DNA of 7,741 nt from PNAI01 sp964575715 (GTDB lineage: Bacteria > Pseudomonadota > Alphaproteobacteria > Rhizobiales > Xanthobacteraceae). Below are positions 1 through 4,708 of this stretch, in pieces. The position numbers and the translations under genes are program-made. The notes under the pieces were generated by a model that saw nothing but the letters and a program-made list of their open reading frames with translations, was not told the origin of the DNA and did no database searches. Numbering within the stretch: position 1 is the stretch's first letter; each line of letters begins with the position of its first letter. Where the stretch lies: assembly GCA_964575715.1 (NCBI GenBank), contig CAZNSG010000303.1, positions 1 to 7,741 on the forward strand. Direction: 5' to 3'.

Positions 1-141
1 CTGGCAGCGCCTGCGCGGTTACAACCAGTTGCCCAAGATCGTCATGGGTGTAAAGTTCAACGACGGAGTCGAAGTTATCAAATCGCAAACTCAACCCGCT
101 GCCGCCTGACCCCGTCCGTCACCAAGATTCGGCGATAGCTC
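1..141 (+). mobile_element. IS256-family insertion sequence, right end
   Basis: The transposase tail is followed by about 30 noncoding bases (110-141) containing CACCAAGATTCGGCGATAGC, which looks like the right terminal inverted repeat of alphaproteobacterial IS256 elements. The boundary near 141 is inferred: the reading frame becomes recognisable IS1595 transposase right after it (T-D-E-S at 143-154). The left end and any target-site duplication are outside the window, so the exact end is uncertain by several bases. Confidence 0.6.
2..109 (+). CDS. IS256-family transposase, C-terminal tail (5' part outside window)
   Basis: This is the last 35 residues of a DDE transposase of the IS256 (Mutator-like) family, read in frame 2 to the TGA at 107-109. 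The tail begins W-Q-R-L-R-G-Y-N-Q-L-P-K-I-V and continues through G-V-K-F-N-D-G-V-E-V, which is the typical conserved end of IS256 transposases. The catalytic residues would lie upstream, outside the window. The protein would cut and rejoin the element ends during transposition. Nothing here shows whether the missing part is intact. The family call is from recognised sequence character, and I am fairly sure of it. Confidence 0.88.
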   Translation, partial: WQRLRGYNQLPKIVMGVKFNDGVEVIKSQTQPAAA

Positions 142-142
142 G

Positions 143-445
143 ACCGACGAAAGCAAACTCTACATTGGCGTTGGACAGGAATTTGCTGTCCATGAAACCG
201 TGAACCACGCTGCGAAGGAATACGCTCGCGGAGACGTTACGACCAATTCAGTCGAAGGCTTTTTCGGTATCTTCAAGCGCGGAATGCGGGGCAACTACCA
301 GCATTGCGCCGAAAAGAATTTGCATCGGTATCTGGCGGAATACGATTTCCGCTACAACACCCGCAATATTACTGATGGGGAACGTGCTGTGCTTGCCGTA
401 CAGGGTGGCGAAGGCAAGCGCCTCACGTACCGGCAACCTAACTAA
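143..445 (+). pseudogene. IS1595-family (ISXO2-like) transposase, C-terminal remnant
   Basis: About 100 codons of an ISXO2-like DDE transposase run from T-D-E-S-K-L-Y (143) to the TAA at 443-445. Recognisable parts are the V-N-H-A-A-K-E-Y-A-R-G-D segment, the T-N-S-V-E-G-F-F-G-I-F-K-R-G core with the catalytic-type glutamate, and the R-Y-L-A-E-Y-D-F-R-Y-N-T-R end of the domain. Full family members are roughly 300 residues, so about two thirds are missing, including the N-terminal zinc-ribbon-like region and the first catalytic aspartates. The GTG at 200 is not a real start because family similarity continues upstream of it without a break in frame. The truncation coincides with the inferred IS256 end, so disruption by that element is the simplest explanation. 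It cannot be functional as it stands. Confidence 0.85.
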
Positions 446-535
446 GCCAAGCTTTAAATTTCAGGCGGCACGGTTTTTGCGCTGGCGAAGACGTCACCTC
501 CGAATATAGTGTACCATTTCATTGGAGGCGTCGTT
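446..535. other. Spacer between IS1595 remnant and clpP-like gene
   Basis: These 90 bases should contain the right inverted repeat of the IS1595 element, but I cannot fix its end without the left partner. A TATAGT at 505-510 could be a -10 box for the downstream protease gene, but no good -35 hexamer lies at the right distance (TTGCGC at 477-482 is too far, 22 bases). The promoter assignment is therefore weak. Confidence 0.3.
524..528 (+). promoter_or_regulatory. Ribosome binding site fixing the clpP-like start
   Basis: GGAGG lies seven bases before the ATG at 536. It decides the start in favour of this ATG over an in-frame GTG at 509, which has no Shine-Dalgarno sequence. Confidence 0.8.
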
Positions 536-1087
536 ATGCCGACAACCTATATCAACTTCCACGCCGGGATTAATCAGCATACCTCACAAAATCTAATGAC
601 GGTGATTGCACAAAAACTCACTGCGGGCACCGATCATTTTTACATTCTTCTATCAACCCCAGGCGGCGAAGTTCACAGCGGTATGACTATCTACAATTTC
701 CTTCGTGCTATCCCGGCACGTGTAACCATGCACAACGTCGGAAATGTTGATTCAATAGGAAATGCTATATTCTTAGCCGCCGATGAACGTTTTGCGTGTG
801 CGCATTCAACATTTATGTTTCATGGTGTTGGAGTGCAAATCCAGAATATCACGATGGAAGAAAAAAGGGCACGGGAAGTATTAAATACGATCTTAGCGGA
901 TCAAATCAGAATGGCGGACATTATTGTTCAACGCACAAATATCGCGCGTGGCCGCTCTCGGCAACTCTTCCGCGAAGCCAGGACCAAAGATGCAAACGAC
1001 GCGCTTGCCACTGGCATCATCCAACAAATCTTGGACCCTGCCATTCCGGTCGGTGCGGAAATCATTTCCTTCGTGTTCAAGCCATAG
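536..1087 (+). CDS. Stand-alone ClpP-like serine protease (S14 / Clp fold)
   Basis: A 183-residue protein with the ClpP/crotonase-like fold signatures in order. Residues 40-49 (S-T-P-G-G-E-V-H-S-G) match the S-P-G-G oxyanion loop. Residues 67-82 (N-V-G-N-V-D-S-I-G-N-A-I-F-L-A-A) match the nucleophile helix, with Ser73 as the likely catalytic serine. Residues 91-97 (S-T-F-M-F-H-G) match the S-R-V-M-I-H region, with His96 as the likely base. The third triad member is unclear: an ungapped alignment of the 152-162 segment with the ClpP end places Ala148 at the usual Asp, with Glu147 and Asp152 nearby. Housekeeping ClpP is about 195-207 residues and pairs with ClpX or ClpA; no unfoldase gene is visible here. 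There is no signal peptide or membrane segment, so it is probably cytoplasmic. Codons are more AT-rich than in the genes to the right, and it sits beside IS remnants, suggesting transfer. Phage or mobile-element Clp-type proteases are the closest alternative description. Confidence 0.8.
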   Translation: MPTTYINFHAGINQHTSQNLMTVIAQKLTAGTDHFYILLSTPGGEVHSGMTIYNFLRAIPARVTMHNVGNVDSIGNAIFLAADERFACAHSTFMFHGVGVQIQNITMEEKRAREVLNTILADQIRMADIIVQRTNIARGRSRQLFREARTKDANDALATGIIQQILDPAIPVGAEIISFVFKP

Positions 1088-1205
1088 GGCCGTAGGCTGC
1101 CCAATTTGCTCGTCTATTATTAGGTAATTACGCATGTGACATCTCGCAGGTTGTTGACACTTTTTTAAATTAATGGTCGATAGTAAATTTTCAGTATCGT
1201 CCATT
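1088..1205. other. Convergent intergenic region
   Basis: These 118 bases separate the plus-strand protease gene from the minus-strand operon. I see no gene and no strong intrinsic terminator. The nearest candidate for plus-strand termination is CTAGG-CTTTTT-CCTAG at 1229-1244, followed by TATTTT; its five-pair stem is weak and it lies inside the 52-residue gene. Confidence 0.35.
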
Positions 1206-1364
1206 CTATGTTCTAGTGGCGGAAACGCTAGGCTTTTTCCTAGTATTTTGACGAGATTCCCCATTCCTCTTTGGAATATGCTTAAGCGGCGTAGGTGGCC
1301 CACTGAATGCGCCTTTCAATATTGCGCGCAATCGTTGGTCAGTTTCCTTTGCACTCTTGCCCAT
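1206..1364 (-). CDS. Small basic protein, 52 residues, unrecognised
   Basis: The gene reads from ATG at 1364 to TAG at 1206-1208. The predicted protein starts M-G-K-S-A-K-E-T-D-Q-R-L-R and contains a short motif F-S-G-P-P-T-P-L-K-H-I-P-K-R followed by a Lys/Arg/Ser/Thr-rich tail. It is strongly basic, with no membrane segment and no known domain that I can name. Support for it being real is an AGGAG ribosome binding site (1372-1376) seven bases before the ATG, and its position 25 bases after the end of the R-x4-H gene on the same strand, which suggests co-transcription. Being short, it could be missed by gene callers. It might be a partner or antitoxin of the preceding gene, but this is only position-based inference. 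Confidence 0.6.
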   Translation of the reverse strand: MGKSAKETDQRLRAILKGAFSGPPTPLKHIPKRNGESRQNTRKKPSVSATRT

Positions 1365-1371
1365 AATCAAT

Positions 1372-1376
1372 CTCCT
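1372..1376 (-). promoter_or_regulatory. Ribosome binding site of the 52-residue gene
   Basis: AGGAG on the minus strand, seven bases before the ATG at 1364. It lies in the 25-base gap after the upstream gene's stop and is the main argument that the small gene is translated. Confidence 0.6.
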
Positions 1377-1389
1377 CATGAGCTAGCCA

Positions 1390-1932
1390 CTACCCAAACC
1401 TTACAGGGCCATATGTCGCCCCTGCTGAGTGGATGATGAGAAGTTTTGCCTTTTCATTTTGGATTTTTTGATCGTTAGCCATTGCTACATCCCATTCATC
1501 GACCGACTTAAAAATCTCCTCGCTGAATAGACTTCCTTTTAATTGTACAAAACTCATCAGTTCGCCGTTTAGAACGCAATTATTGAACGTCGTGAGATGA
1601 GCATTTGCGGTATCATCAAATACCAAAAACCGATCAACACCAGTTCGTTTGTCCACGGCGATCTCGGTTGTTCCTTCATGGAACAGGCTGCAACGTAATT
1701 GGTAAATATTTTCGGCTCGAACCCGAATAAATGGTGTGCCGTCACTATTTGTGCCACCCATAAACTTTGGCTGAACCCATTGCCTGCACCACCTAAGATA
1801 CCGCTTGGTCGGACCGTCACCAGGGGTTTCTAAAGCGGCACATATATCTGGAAGCATCAAAGCAACGCTAAGACCCGCATATACATTGCCTTGTTTAAAT
1901 GCCTGCCTACCGGCATCTGTAAACCGTTTCAT
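1390..1932 (-). CDS. Conserved hypothetical protein with HEPN-like R-x4-H motif
   Basis: A 180-residue protein starting M-K-R-F-T-D-A-G at 1932, preceded by a GGGGGA stretch about 10 bases upstream. The open frame extends further up, but that part overlaps the preceding gene and has no family character. Residues 16-35 (beginning N-V-Y-A-G-L-S-V-A-L-M-L-P-D-I-C) and residues 44-57 (R-Y-L-R-W-C-R-Q-W-V-Q-P-K-F) look like the conserved N-terminal half of a widespread hypothetical family. Residues 76-87 (I-Y-Q-L-R-C-S-L-F-H-E-G) contain Arg80-x4-His85, matching the R-x4-6-H active-site pattern of HEPN RNases, which in Abi/Apea-like members is followed by a Gly a little further on. Helical character after residue 120 fits an all-alpha C-terminus (V-D-E-W at 144-147). 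No signal peptide or membrane segment. It sits 52 bases after the 79-residue gene and 25 before the 52-residue gene. RNase activity is inferred from the motif only; the motif could be chance in a helical protein. Confidence 0.75.
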   Translation of the reverse strand: MKRFTDAGRQAFKQGNVYAGLSVALMLPDICAALETPGDGPTKRYLRWCRQWVQPKFMGGTNSDGTPFIRVRAENIYQLRCSLFHEGTTEIAVDKRTGVDRFLVFDDTANAHLTTFNNCVLNGELMSFVQLKGSLFSEEIFKSVDEWDVAMANDQKIQNEKAKLLIIHSAGATYGPVRFG

Positions 1933-1984
1933 GCCAAGATAGTCCCCCGCTGGCGCAGGGTAAACAATCGCACAGAACCATCGC

Positions 1985-2224
1985 TTAAGCCGAATCAATT
2001 GCTGCCTGTACCATCGCGCGCCATGCCTCACGGCCGTAACGATGGCCATATTCGCGCGTGCCAAAATAGTGCTCGATAAATCCACCCCAGATTTCATAAT
2101 CGTCTGAATCACGGGCGCAAAGTATCGCTTCCGTTGCTTCCTTCGGGACAATAGCAAACCCGGCCGCGTCGAGAGCGGCAATCACCTCAGGGGTTATCAG
2201 CGTGGGAAAATAATCATTGCGCAT
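1985..2224 (-). CDS. Small acidic hypothetical protein, 79 residues
   Basis: The protein begins M-R-N-D-Y-F-P-T-L-I-T-P-E-V-I-A-A-L-D and ends E-A-W-R-A-M-V-Q-A-A-I-D-S-A. The segments G-F-A-I-V-P-K-E-A-T-E-A-I-L (about residues 23-36) and the A-W-R-A-M-x-x-A-A ending resemble small proteins common in alphaproteobacterial prophages and genomic islands; no function is known to me. I prefer ATG 2224 because a good promoter (-10 TATAAT at 2239-2234) lies just upstream, giving a nearly leaderless message. An in-frame ATG at 2257 would add 11 residues (M-W-V-K-K-P-Y-N-I-G-I) with only a distant AGG before it and would lie in that promoter's -35; it remains possible if transcription starts from the more distal promoter. 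First gene of the three-gene minus-strand operon. Confidence 0.65.
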   Translation of the reverse strand: MRNDYFPTLITPEVIAALDAAGFAIVPKEATEAILCARDSDDYEIWGGFIEHYFGTREYGHRYGREAWRAMVQAAIDSA

Positions 2225-2233
2225 AATGCCAAT

Positions 2234-2261
2234 ATTATAGGGCTTTTTAACCCACATTCAA
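2234..2261 (-). promoter_or_regulatory. Proximal promoter of the minus-strand operon
   Basis: On the minus strand, TTGAAT (2261-2256), a 16-base spacer, then TATAAT (2239-2234) form a near-consensus sigma70-type promoter. Transcription would start about 2-4 bases before ATG 2224, giving an almost leaderless mRNA. Seen directly; activity is inferred. Confidence 0.5.
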
Positions 2262-2265
2262 CACG

Positions 2266-2278
2266 ACCTTGCCAAGGT
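2266..2278. promoter_or_regulatory. Short perfect palindrome, operator-like
   Basis: ACCTTG-C-CAAGGT is a perfect inverted repeat of two 6-base arms with one central base. It lies just upstream of the proximal -35 box and downstream of the distal promoter, where a repressor could act on both. Confidence 0.35.
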
Positions 2279-2280
2279 GC

Positions 2281-2313
2281 TGACAACACTACACTTTGTA
2301 TATGTGGTGTCAA
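2281..2313 (-). promoter_or_regulatory. Distal promoter overlapped by an imperfect inverted repeat
   Basis: On the minus strand a perfect -35 hexamer TTGACA (2313-2308) is followed after 16 bases by a weak -10, TAGTGT (2291-2286). The same stretch is an inverted repeat: TGACAACAC (2281-2289) against GTGGTGTCA (2304-2312), 8 of 9 positions complementary, with a 14-base spacer. The arms sit on the -35 and -10, the classical layout for a repressor site. No regulator gene is obvious in the operon, though mucR is the neighbour. Confidence 0.4.
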
Positions 2314-2361
2314 CTACGTATATGGGATTATTTGCCTAGATTATCGCCGATCGCACAAGCC

Positions 2362-2470
2362 CGGGGATAAGTTTGCCGCTTCTCGTCAAGTATTTGAAAA
2401 CATGTCGTAATTATACAAATAGCAAGAAAATAAAAGATATTTCATCCACAGAATAGGAAACTTATCCGCA
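2362..2470. other. Cluster of DnaA-box-like 9-mers around an AT-rich stretch
   Basis: Three near matches to the DnaA box TTATCCACA are present: TTATCCCCG on the minus strand at 2362-2370, TCATCCACA at 2442-2450 and TTATCCGCA at 2462-2470 (the last two 20 bases apart, same orientation). The DNA between the first and second is AT-rich. No replication initiator gene is in the window, so an origin is speculative; DnaA-responsive regulation or chance are alternatives. Confidence 0.25.
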
Positions 2471-2478
2471 GATATTTA

Positions 2479-2516
2479 GGGCGGCGAGCCAAGCCGTCGC
2501 CGGCAAAGCTCCGCCC
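2479..2516 (-). terminator. GC-rich hairpin downstream of mucR
   Basis: Just after the mucR stop there is an inverted repeat GGGCGG (2479-2484) / CCGCCC (2511-2516) and an overlapping inner one GGCGA (2483-2487) / TCGCC (2497-2501). Read in the mucR direction it is followed by TAAATAT rather than a true T-run, so it is a weak intrinsic terminator candidate or a 3'-end stabilising structure. Confidence 0.35.
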
Positions 2517-2525
2517 CTCCCGCCA

Positions 2526-2942
2526 TTACTTGCGGCGCCGGCGTTGCTGGCCGAGTCCCATCTGCTTGGCGAGTTGCGAGCGGGCCGCTGCATAGTTGGG
2601 CGCGACCATCGGGTAGTCGGACGGCAGGCCCCATTTCTCGCGGTATTGCTCCGGTGTCATATTGTATTGGGTGCGCAGATGACGCTTGAGCGACTTGAAC
2701 TTCTTTCCATCCTCAAGACAAATGAGGTAATCGGCGGTAATCGATTTCTTGACCGCGATTGCGGGCTTGGCCGCTTCGGTCGAATACTCGCCCCGCGGGC
2801 TCGACACCCGCGCCAATGCCGCATGCACTTGATTGATTAGCGCTGGTATGTCGGTGGCTGGCACCGAATTGTTGCTGACATAAGCCGAGACGATATCCGC
2901 CGTCAGCCCAATGAAAGTAGGGTTTCCCGCATTTTCAGCCAT
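2526..2942 (-). CDS. mucR: MucR/Ros-family transcriptional regulator
   Basis: A 138-residue protein covering the whole MucR family length (about 130-150). Residues 10-40 (containing L-T-A-D-I-V-S-A-Y-V-S-N-N-S-V) are the conserved N-terminal oligomerisation region. Residues 72-130 are the prokaryotic zinc-finger DNA-binding domain, with C-L-E-D-G-K-K-F-K-S-L-K-R-H-L, then M-T-P-E-Q-Y-R-E-K-W-G-L-P and Y-P-M-V-A-P-N-Y-A, ending in a basic Q-Q-R-R-R-R-K tail. Such proteins bind AT-rich promoters as nucleoid-like regulators of exopolysaccharide, motility and cell-cycle genes. Ros-type zinc ligands are C-x2-C and two histidines; here Cys75, Asp78 and His88 are present but the last ligand positions read Gln92-Tyr93, so zinc binding may be altered. 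Start at M-A-E-N (AGGA 11 bases upstream); the 16-residue upstream extension lacks family character. Many alphaproteobacteria carry several paralogues, so this may not be the main mucR. Confidence 0.93.
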   Translation of the reverse strand: MAENAGNPTFIGLTADIVSAYVSNNSVPATDIPALINQVHAALARVSSPRGEYSTEAAKPAIAVKKSITADYLICLEDGKKFKSLKRHLRTQYNMTPEQYREKWGLPSDYPMVAPNYAAARSQLAKQMGLGQQRRRRK

Positions 2943-3052
2943 GGATCGATCGTTCCTATGTCTTCGCTGATCTTTAAAATTTCCAGTCAAAAAAACCTTT
3001 TTCGAACATTACTCTAGTTCGCATTGGTATTCCTTGCTGAAAACAACGACTC

Positions 3053-3071
3053 AACGTCGCGATACGACGTT
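3053..3071. promoter_or_regulatory. Perfect inverted repeat upstream of mucR
   Basis: AACGTCG (3053-3059) and CGACGTT (3065-3071) are exact reverse complements with a 5-base spacer. About 110 bases upstream of the mucR start; size and symmetry fit a dimeric regulator site. Confidence 0.4.
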
Positions 3072-3117
3072 ATTTGTAGTGTCTTCTCCTATTTAACGCA
3101 AGAACTACCCAGCAGCG

Positions 3118-3146
3118 CATCGAAAAATGAGTGATTTGCTTCGATG
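3118..3146. repeat. Inverted repeat, 7-base arms
   Basis: CATCGAA (3118-3124) and TTCGATG (3140-3146) are exact reverse complements separated by 15 bases. Could form a stem-loop or bind a protein. Confidence 0.35.
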
Positions 3147-3155
3147 TTCTATGGT

Positions 3156-3193
3156 TTACAGCGTCACATCAAAATTCGCTGTAACCTAGGTTA
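3156..3193. repeat. Overlapping inverted repeat and 12-base palindrome
   Basis: TTACAGCG (3156-3163) pairs exactly with CGCTGTAA (3177-3184), loop 13 bases. Its right arm overlaps TAACCTAGGTTA (3182-3193), a perfect 12-base palindrome. The two cannot both form hairpins at once, so this may be a switchable structure or two overlapping protein sites. Confidence 0.4.
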
Positions 3194-3247
3194 TAAGCTG
3201 ACTGGCCGCATTCCAGGCTGCAGCTAATCACATAATCATATCGGGCG

Positions 3248-3267
3248 TCTATACCTTTTGGTATAGA
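3248..3267. promoter_or_regulatory. Compact hairpin/operator, 8-base arms with TTTT loop
   Basis: TCTATACC (3248-3255), loop TTTT, GGTATAGA (3260-3267): a perfect 20-base inverted repeat. No T-run follows on either side, so it is not an intrinsic terminator; it fits an operator or an RNA stem-loop. Confidence 0.45.
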
Positions 3268-3472
3268 TATCGCCAAGTCACCCGTCATACTAGGGCGGCC
3301 ATGATGCAGCGGCCATTGTGCGGGTCTTCGAACTAGCGTGACTTGCCGGTTTCCGATTATTTACTTACGGCTGGCGGCCGTAGAGCCATAACGGTCTGGA
3401 TGGACTCGACGCCGTCCTTCGGACTGCTATGTCCGGGGGCAGGCATTTTCGGGATCTTGCTCTTACGAAGCT

Positions 3473-4432
3473 TTAGCCATTCTTCTCAAGGTGAAGACGC
3501 AGCGCATCGATCGATGCGAACCTTATCGTTCCGCTTGCCAATACCGCTTCGATCGATCCGTCCGCATAAAGCGTGTAAGCCATTCCGTCGATCCTGCCGG
3601 ATTTGAGGATGGCCGAAGGCCGTGGCTCTTCCGGAAGTACAGGTTGCGCCTCCCGGAACTCCTTGCCTGATTTGCCGTCGTCGCGCGGTGGCGCGATGGT
3701 GTCTGGCTTACGCGTGCGCGCGATCGATTCCGGGTTGCGCGTTGGCCGGATATCCGGCCATACCGTTTCGAACAATCCACTTTGCGGCGCGGGCTCAACC
3801 GGCTGCACCAAGGGAGAGGCCGAATCCGGGTGTTGGGGCGCAGGCTCCGGAGGTAAGGCCCGATCGATGTCTGCAACCGGATCGTGCGGGTTGGCTGGCG
3901 GCCATAACTTATGTTCTCGCACCGGCTCAGATACCTTCGGCGCGGGCGCGGCGCGCGGCGAAAGCTGCGGGGAGAGCGATGCCTCCATCTCCTCAATCAA
4001 CGATTGCTCGGTCAGGTTCGCTGCTTTCTCATTTGGACGCAACCATTCGAGCGGTTCGGACTCAACCGACGGTGCCGCGAGCCTTTGCTCCGGCGGAGAC
4101 GGCGCACGCGCGCTTGGTATCGGCCTCGCAGGCTGCAATGCCGAACCTTGGCTGGTTTGCAAATCGGATTGCGCGAGCGGATTGAACGGTACGGACGGAC
4201 GGGTCGCGTGCGGGGTCGAAATCTGGCGCAAGGGGTCCGCGTTGGCGATCCGGATCAGTTGGCGCACCGCAGCTGCTAGTCCGATCAGGATGAAGCCACC
4301 CATGACTGCAATCGTGCCGGCGATGATCAGGGTATTGCCGAAGCTGAATTCGTTGACCGGAATACCATAACCGATCGCGATAAATCCTGCGGCCGCAGTC
4401 ACGACACCGAGCACGAACAGACTTACGTACAT
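3473..4432 (-). CDS. Membrane-anchored proline-rich hypothetical protein (319 residues)
   Basis: Residues about 3-23 (M-Y-V-S-L-F-V-L-G-V-V...) and 33-56 (N-T-L-I-I-A-G-T...) are two hydrophobic helices joined by a short loop with G-I-P-V-N-E-F-S. A long low-complexity region rich in Pro, Ala, Ser and charged residues follows (about 65-270), probably disordered. The last 46 residues (from A-I-L-K-S-G through D-G-M-A-Y-T-L-Y-A-D-G-S-I-E-A to L-H-L-E-K-N-G) look like a small beta-rich conserved end domain. I recognise the overall type from rhizobial genomes, where it is annotated only as hypothetical; no function is known. Start ATG 4432 has AGAGGA 10 bases upstream; the open frame extends 64 codons further but without protein character. 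Divergent from sodB with about 276 bases between the starts. Confidence 0.85.
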   Translation of the reverse strand: MYVSLFVLGVVTAAAGFIAIGYGIPVNEFSFGNTLIIAGTIAVMGGFILIGLAAAVRQLIRIANADPLRQISTPHATRPSVPFNPLAQSDLQTSQGSALQPARPIPSARAPSPPEQRLAAPSVESEPLEWLRPNEKAANLTEQSLIEEMEASLSPQLSPRAAPAPKVSEPVREHKLWPPANPHDPVADIDRALPPEPAPQHPDSASPLVQPVEPAPQSGLFETVWPDIRPTRNPESIARTRKPDTIAPPRDDGKSGKEFREAQPVLPEEPRPSAILKSGRIDGMAYTLYADGSIEAVLASGTIRFASIDALRLHLEKNG

Positions 4433-4708
4433 CCCTTCATTATCCTCTAAGCCATTACGGACGGACGCCGCACCCGCCAATGATTTATTGTGGGCATCTT
4501 CCGGCGCATCCGCAAGCACTCCTCTTTGGCAACTAGCATACCGCTTACAGGACCGCTTTTCCCCGGCCCAATGCCGGGCAGCGGCAATGCGGTTGCTGCT
4601 AGCGGTTGCTCTCGACGGCTGCAAGGCCTAATGAAGAATGCGTCACTGCCGCGTACCGGTCACCCCCGATCGATAGATCGTAAAGTTACTGTTCCGAGGA
4701 GGAGTCCT
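4433..4708. promoter_or_regulatory. Divergent intergenic region of the hypothetical membrane gene and sodB
   Basis: Both genes are read outward from here, so promoters for each must lie inside. Visible elements are a hairpin CCCGGC/GCCGGG (4562-4567 and 4573-4578), and CGATC-GATA-GATCG (4667-4680) about 30 bases before sodB. TTGCTC with TAATGA 17 bases downstream (about 4606-4634) is a weak sodB promoter candidate. I see no clear Fur-box match. Open frames crossing it on both strands look like noncoding extensions. Confidence 0.4.

Larger units (their letters stand above)
2225..2525. other. Noncoding region between mucR and the operon
   Basis: About 300 bases without a convincing gene on either strand. 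It holds, from left, the operon promoters and operators, a repeated GTATATG (2298-2304 and 2318-2324, 20 bases apart), an AT-rich stretch (about 2395-2460) with DnaA-box-like 9-mers around it, and a GC-rich hairpin next to mucR. Confidence 0.5.
2943..3472. other. Long noncoding region upstream of mucR
   Basis: About 530 bases in which I see no convincing coding frame. The first part (2943-3050) should hold the mucR promoter; it is AT-rich but no clean promoter stands out. Positions 3053-3266 contain a dense set of inverted repeats listed separately. GCGGCCAT occurs twice at 3295-3302 and 3309-3316. The segment 3320-3472 is the 3' flank of the hypothetical membrane protein gene and shows no terminator with a T-run. 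Confidence 0.5.

Noticed and set aside
200..445. 81-residue gene starting at GTG 200
   Set aside because: The IS1595 transposase similarity continues in frame upstream to about 143, so this is a piece of a truncated transposase, not a separate gene.
893..1303. 136-residue minus-strand frame
   Set aside because: Most of it lies antisense to the protease gene and overlaps the small basic gene; composition is not protein-like and no ribosome binding site was seen.
1569..1820. 83-residue minus-strand frame inside the R-x4-H gene
   Set aside because: It is an out-of-frame shadow of a better supported gene.
1933..2181. N-terminal extension of the R-x4-H protein
   Set aside because: It overlaps the 79-residue gene in another frame and has no family-like pattern; ATG 1932 has a purine-rich site before it.
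3325..3340. tRNA T-loop-like GGGTCTTCGAACTAG
   Set aside because: No acceptor or anticodon stems can be formed around it, so it is not a tRNA gene.
3350..3439. 29-codon minus-strand frame after the hypothetical membrane gene (M-P-A-P-G-H-S-S-P-K-D)
   Set aside because: It reads somewhat like protein but has no ribosome binding site and is too short to support on its own.
3603..4370. 255-residue plus-strand frame opposite the hypothetical membrane gene
   Set aside because: Gly/Ser/Cys-rich mirror of a Pro/Ala-rich gene, a common GC-rich artefact.
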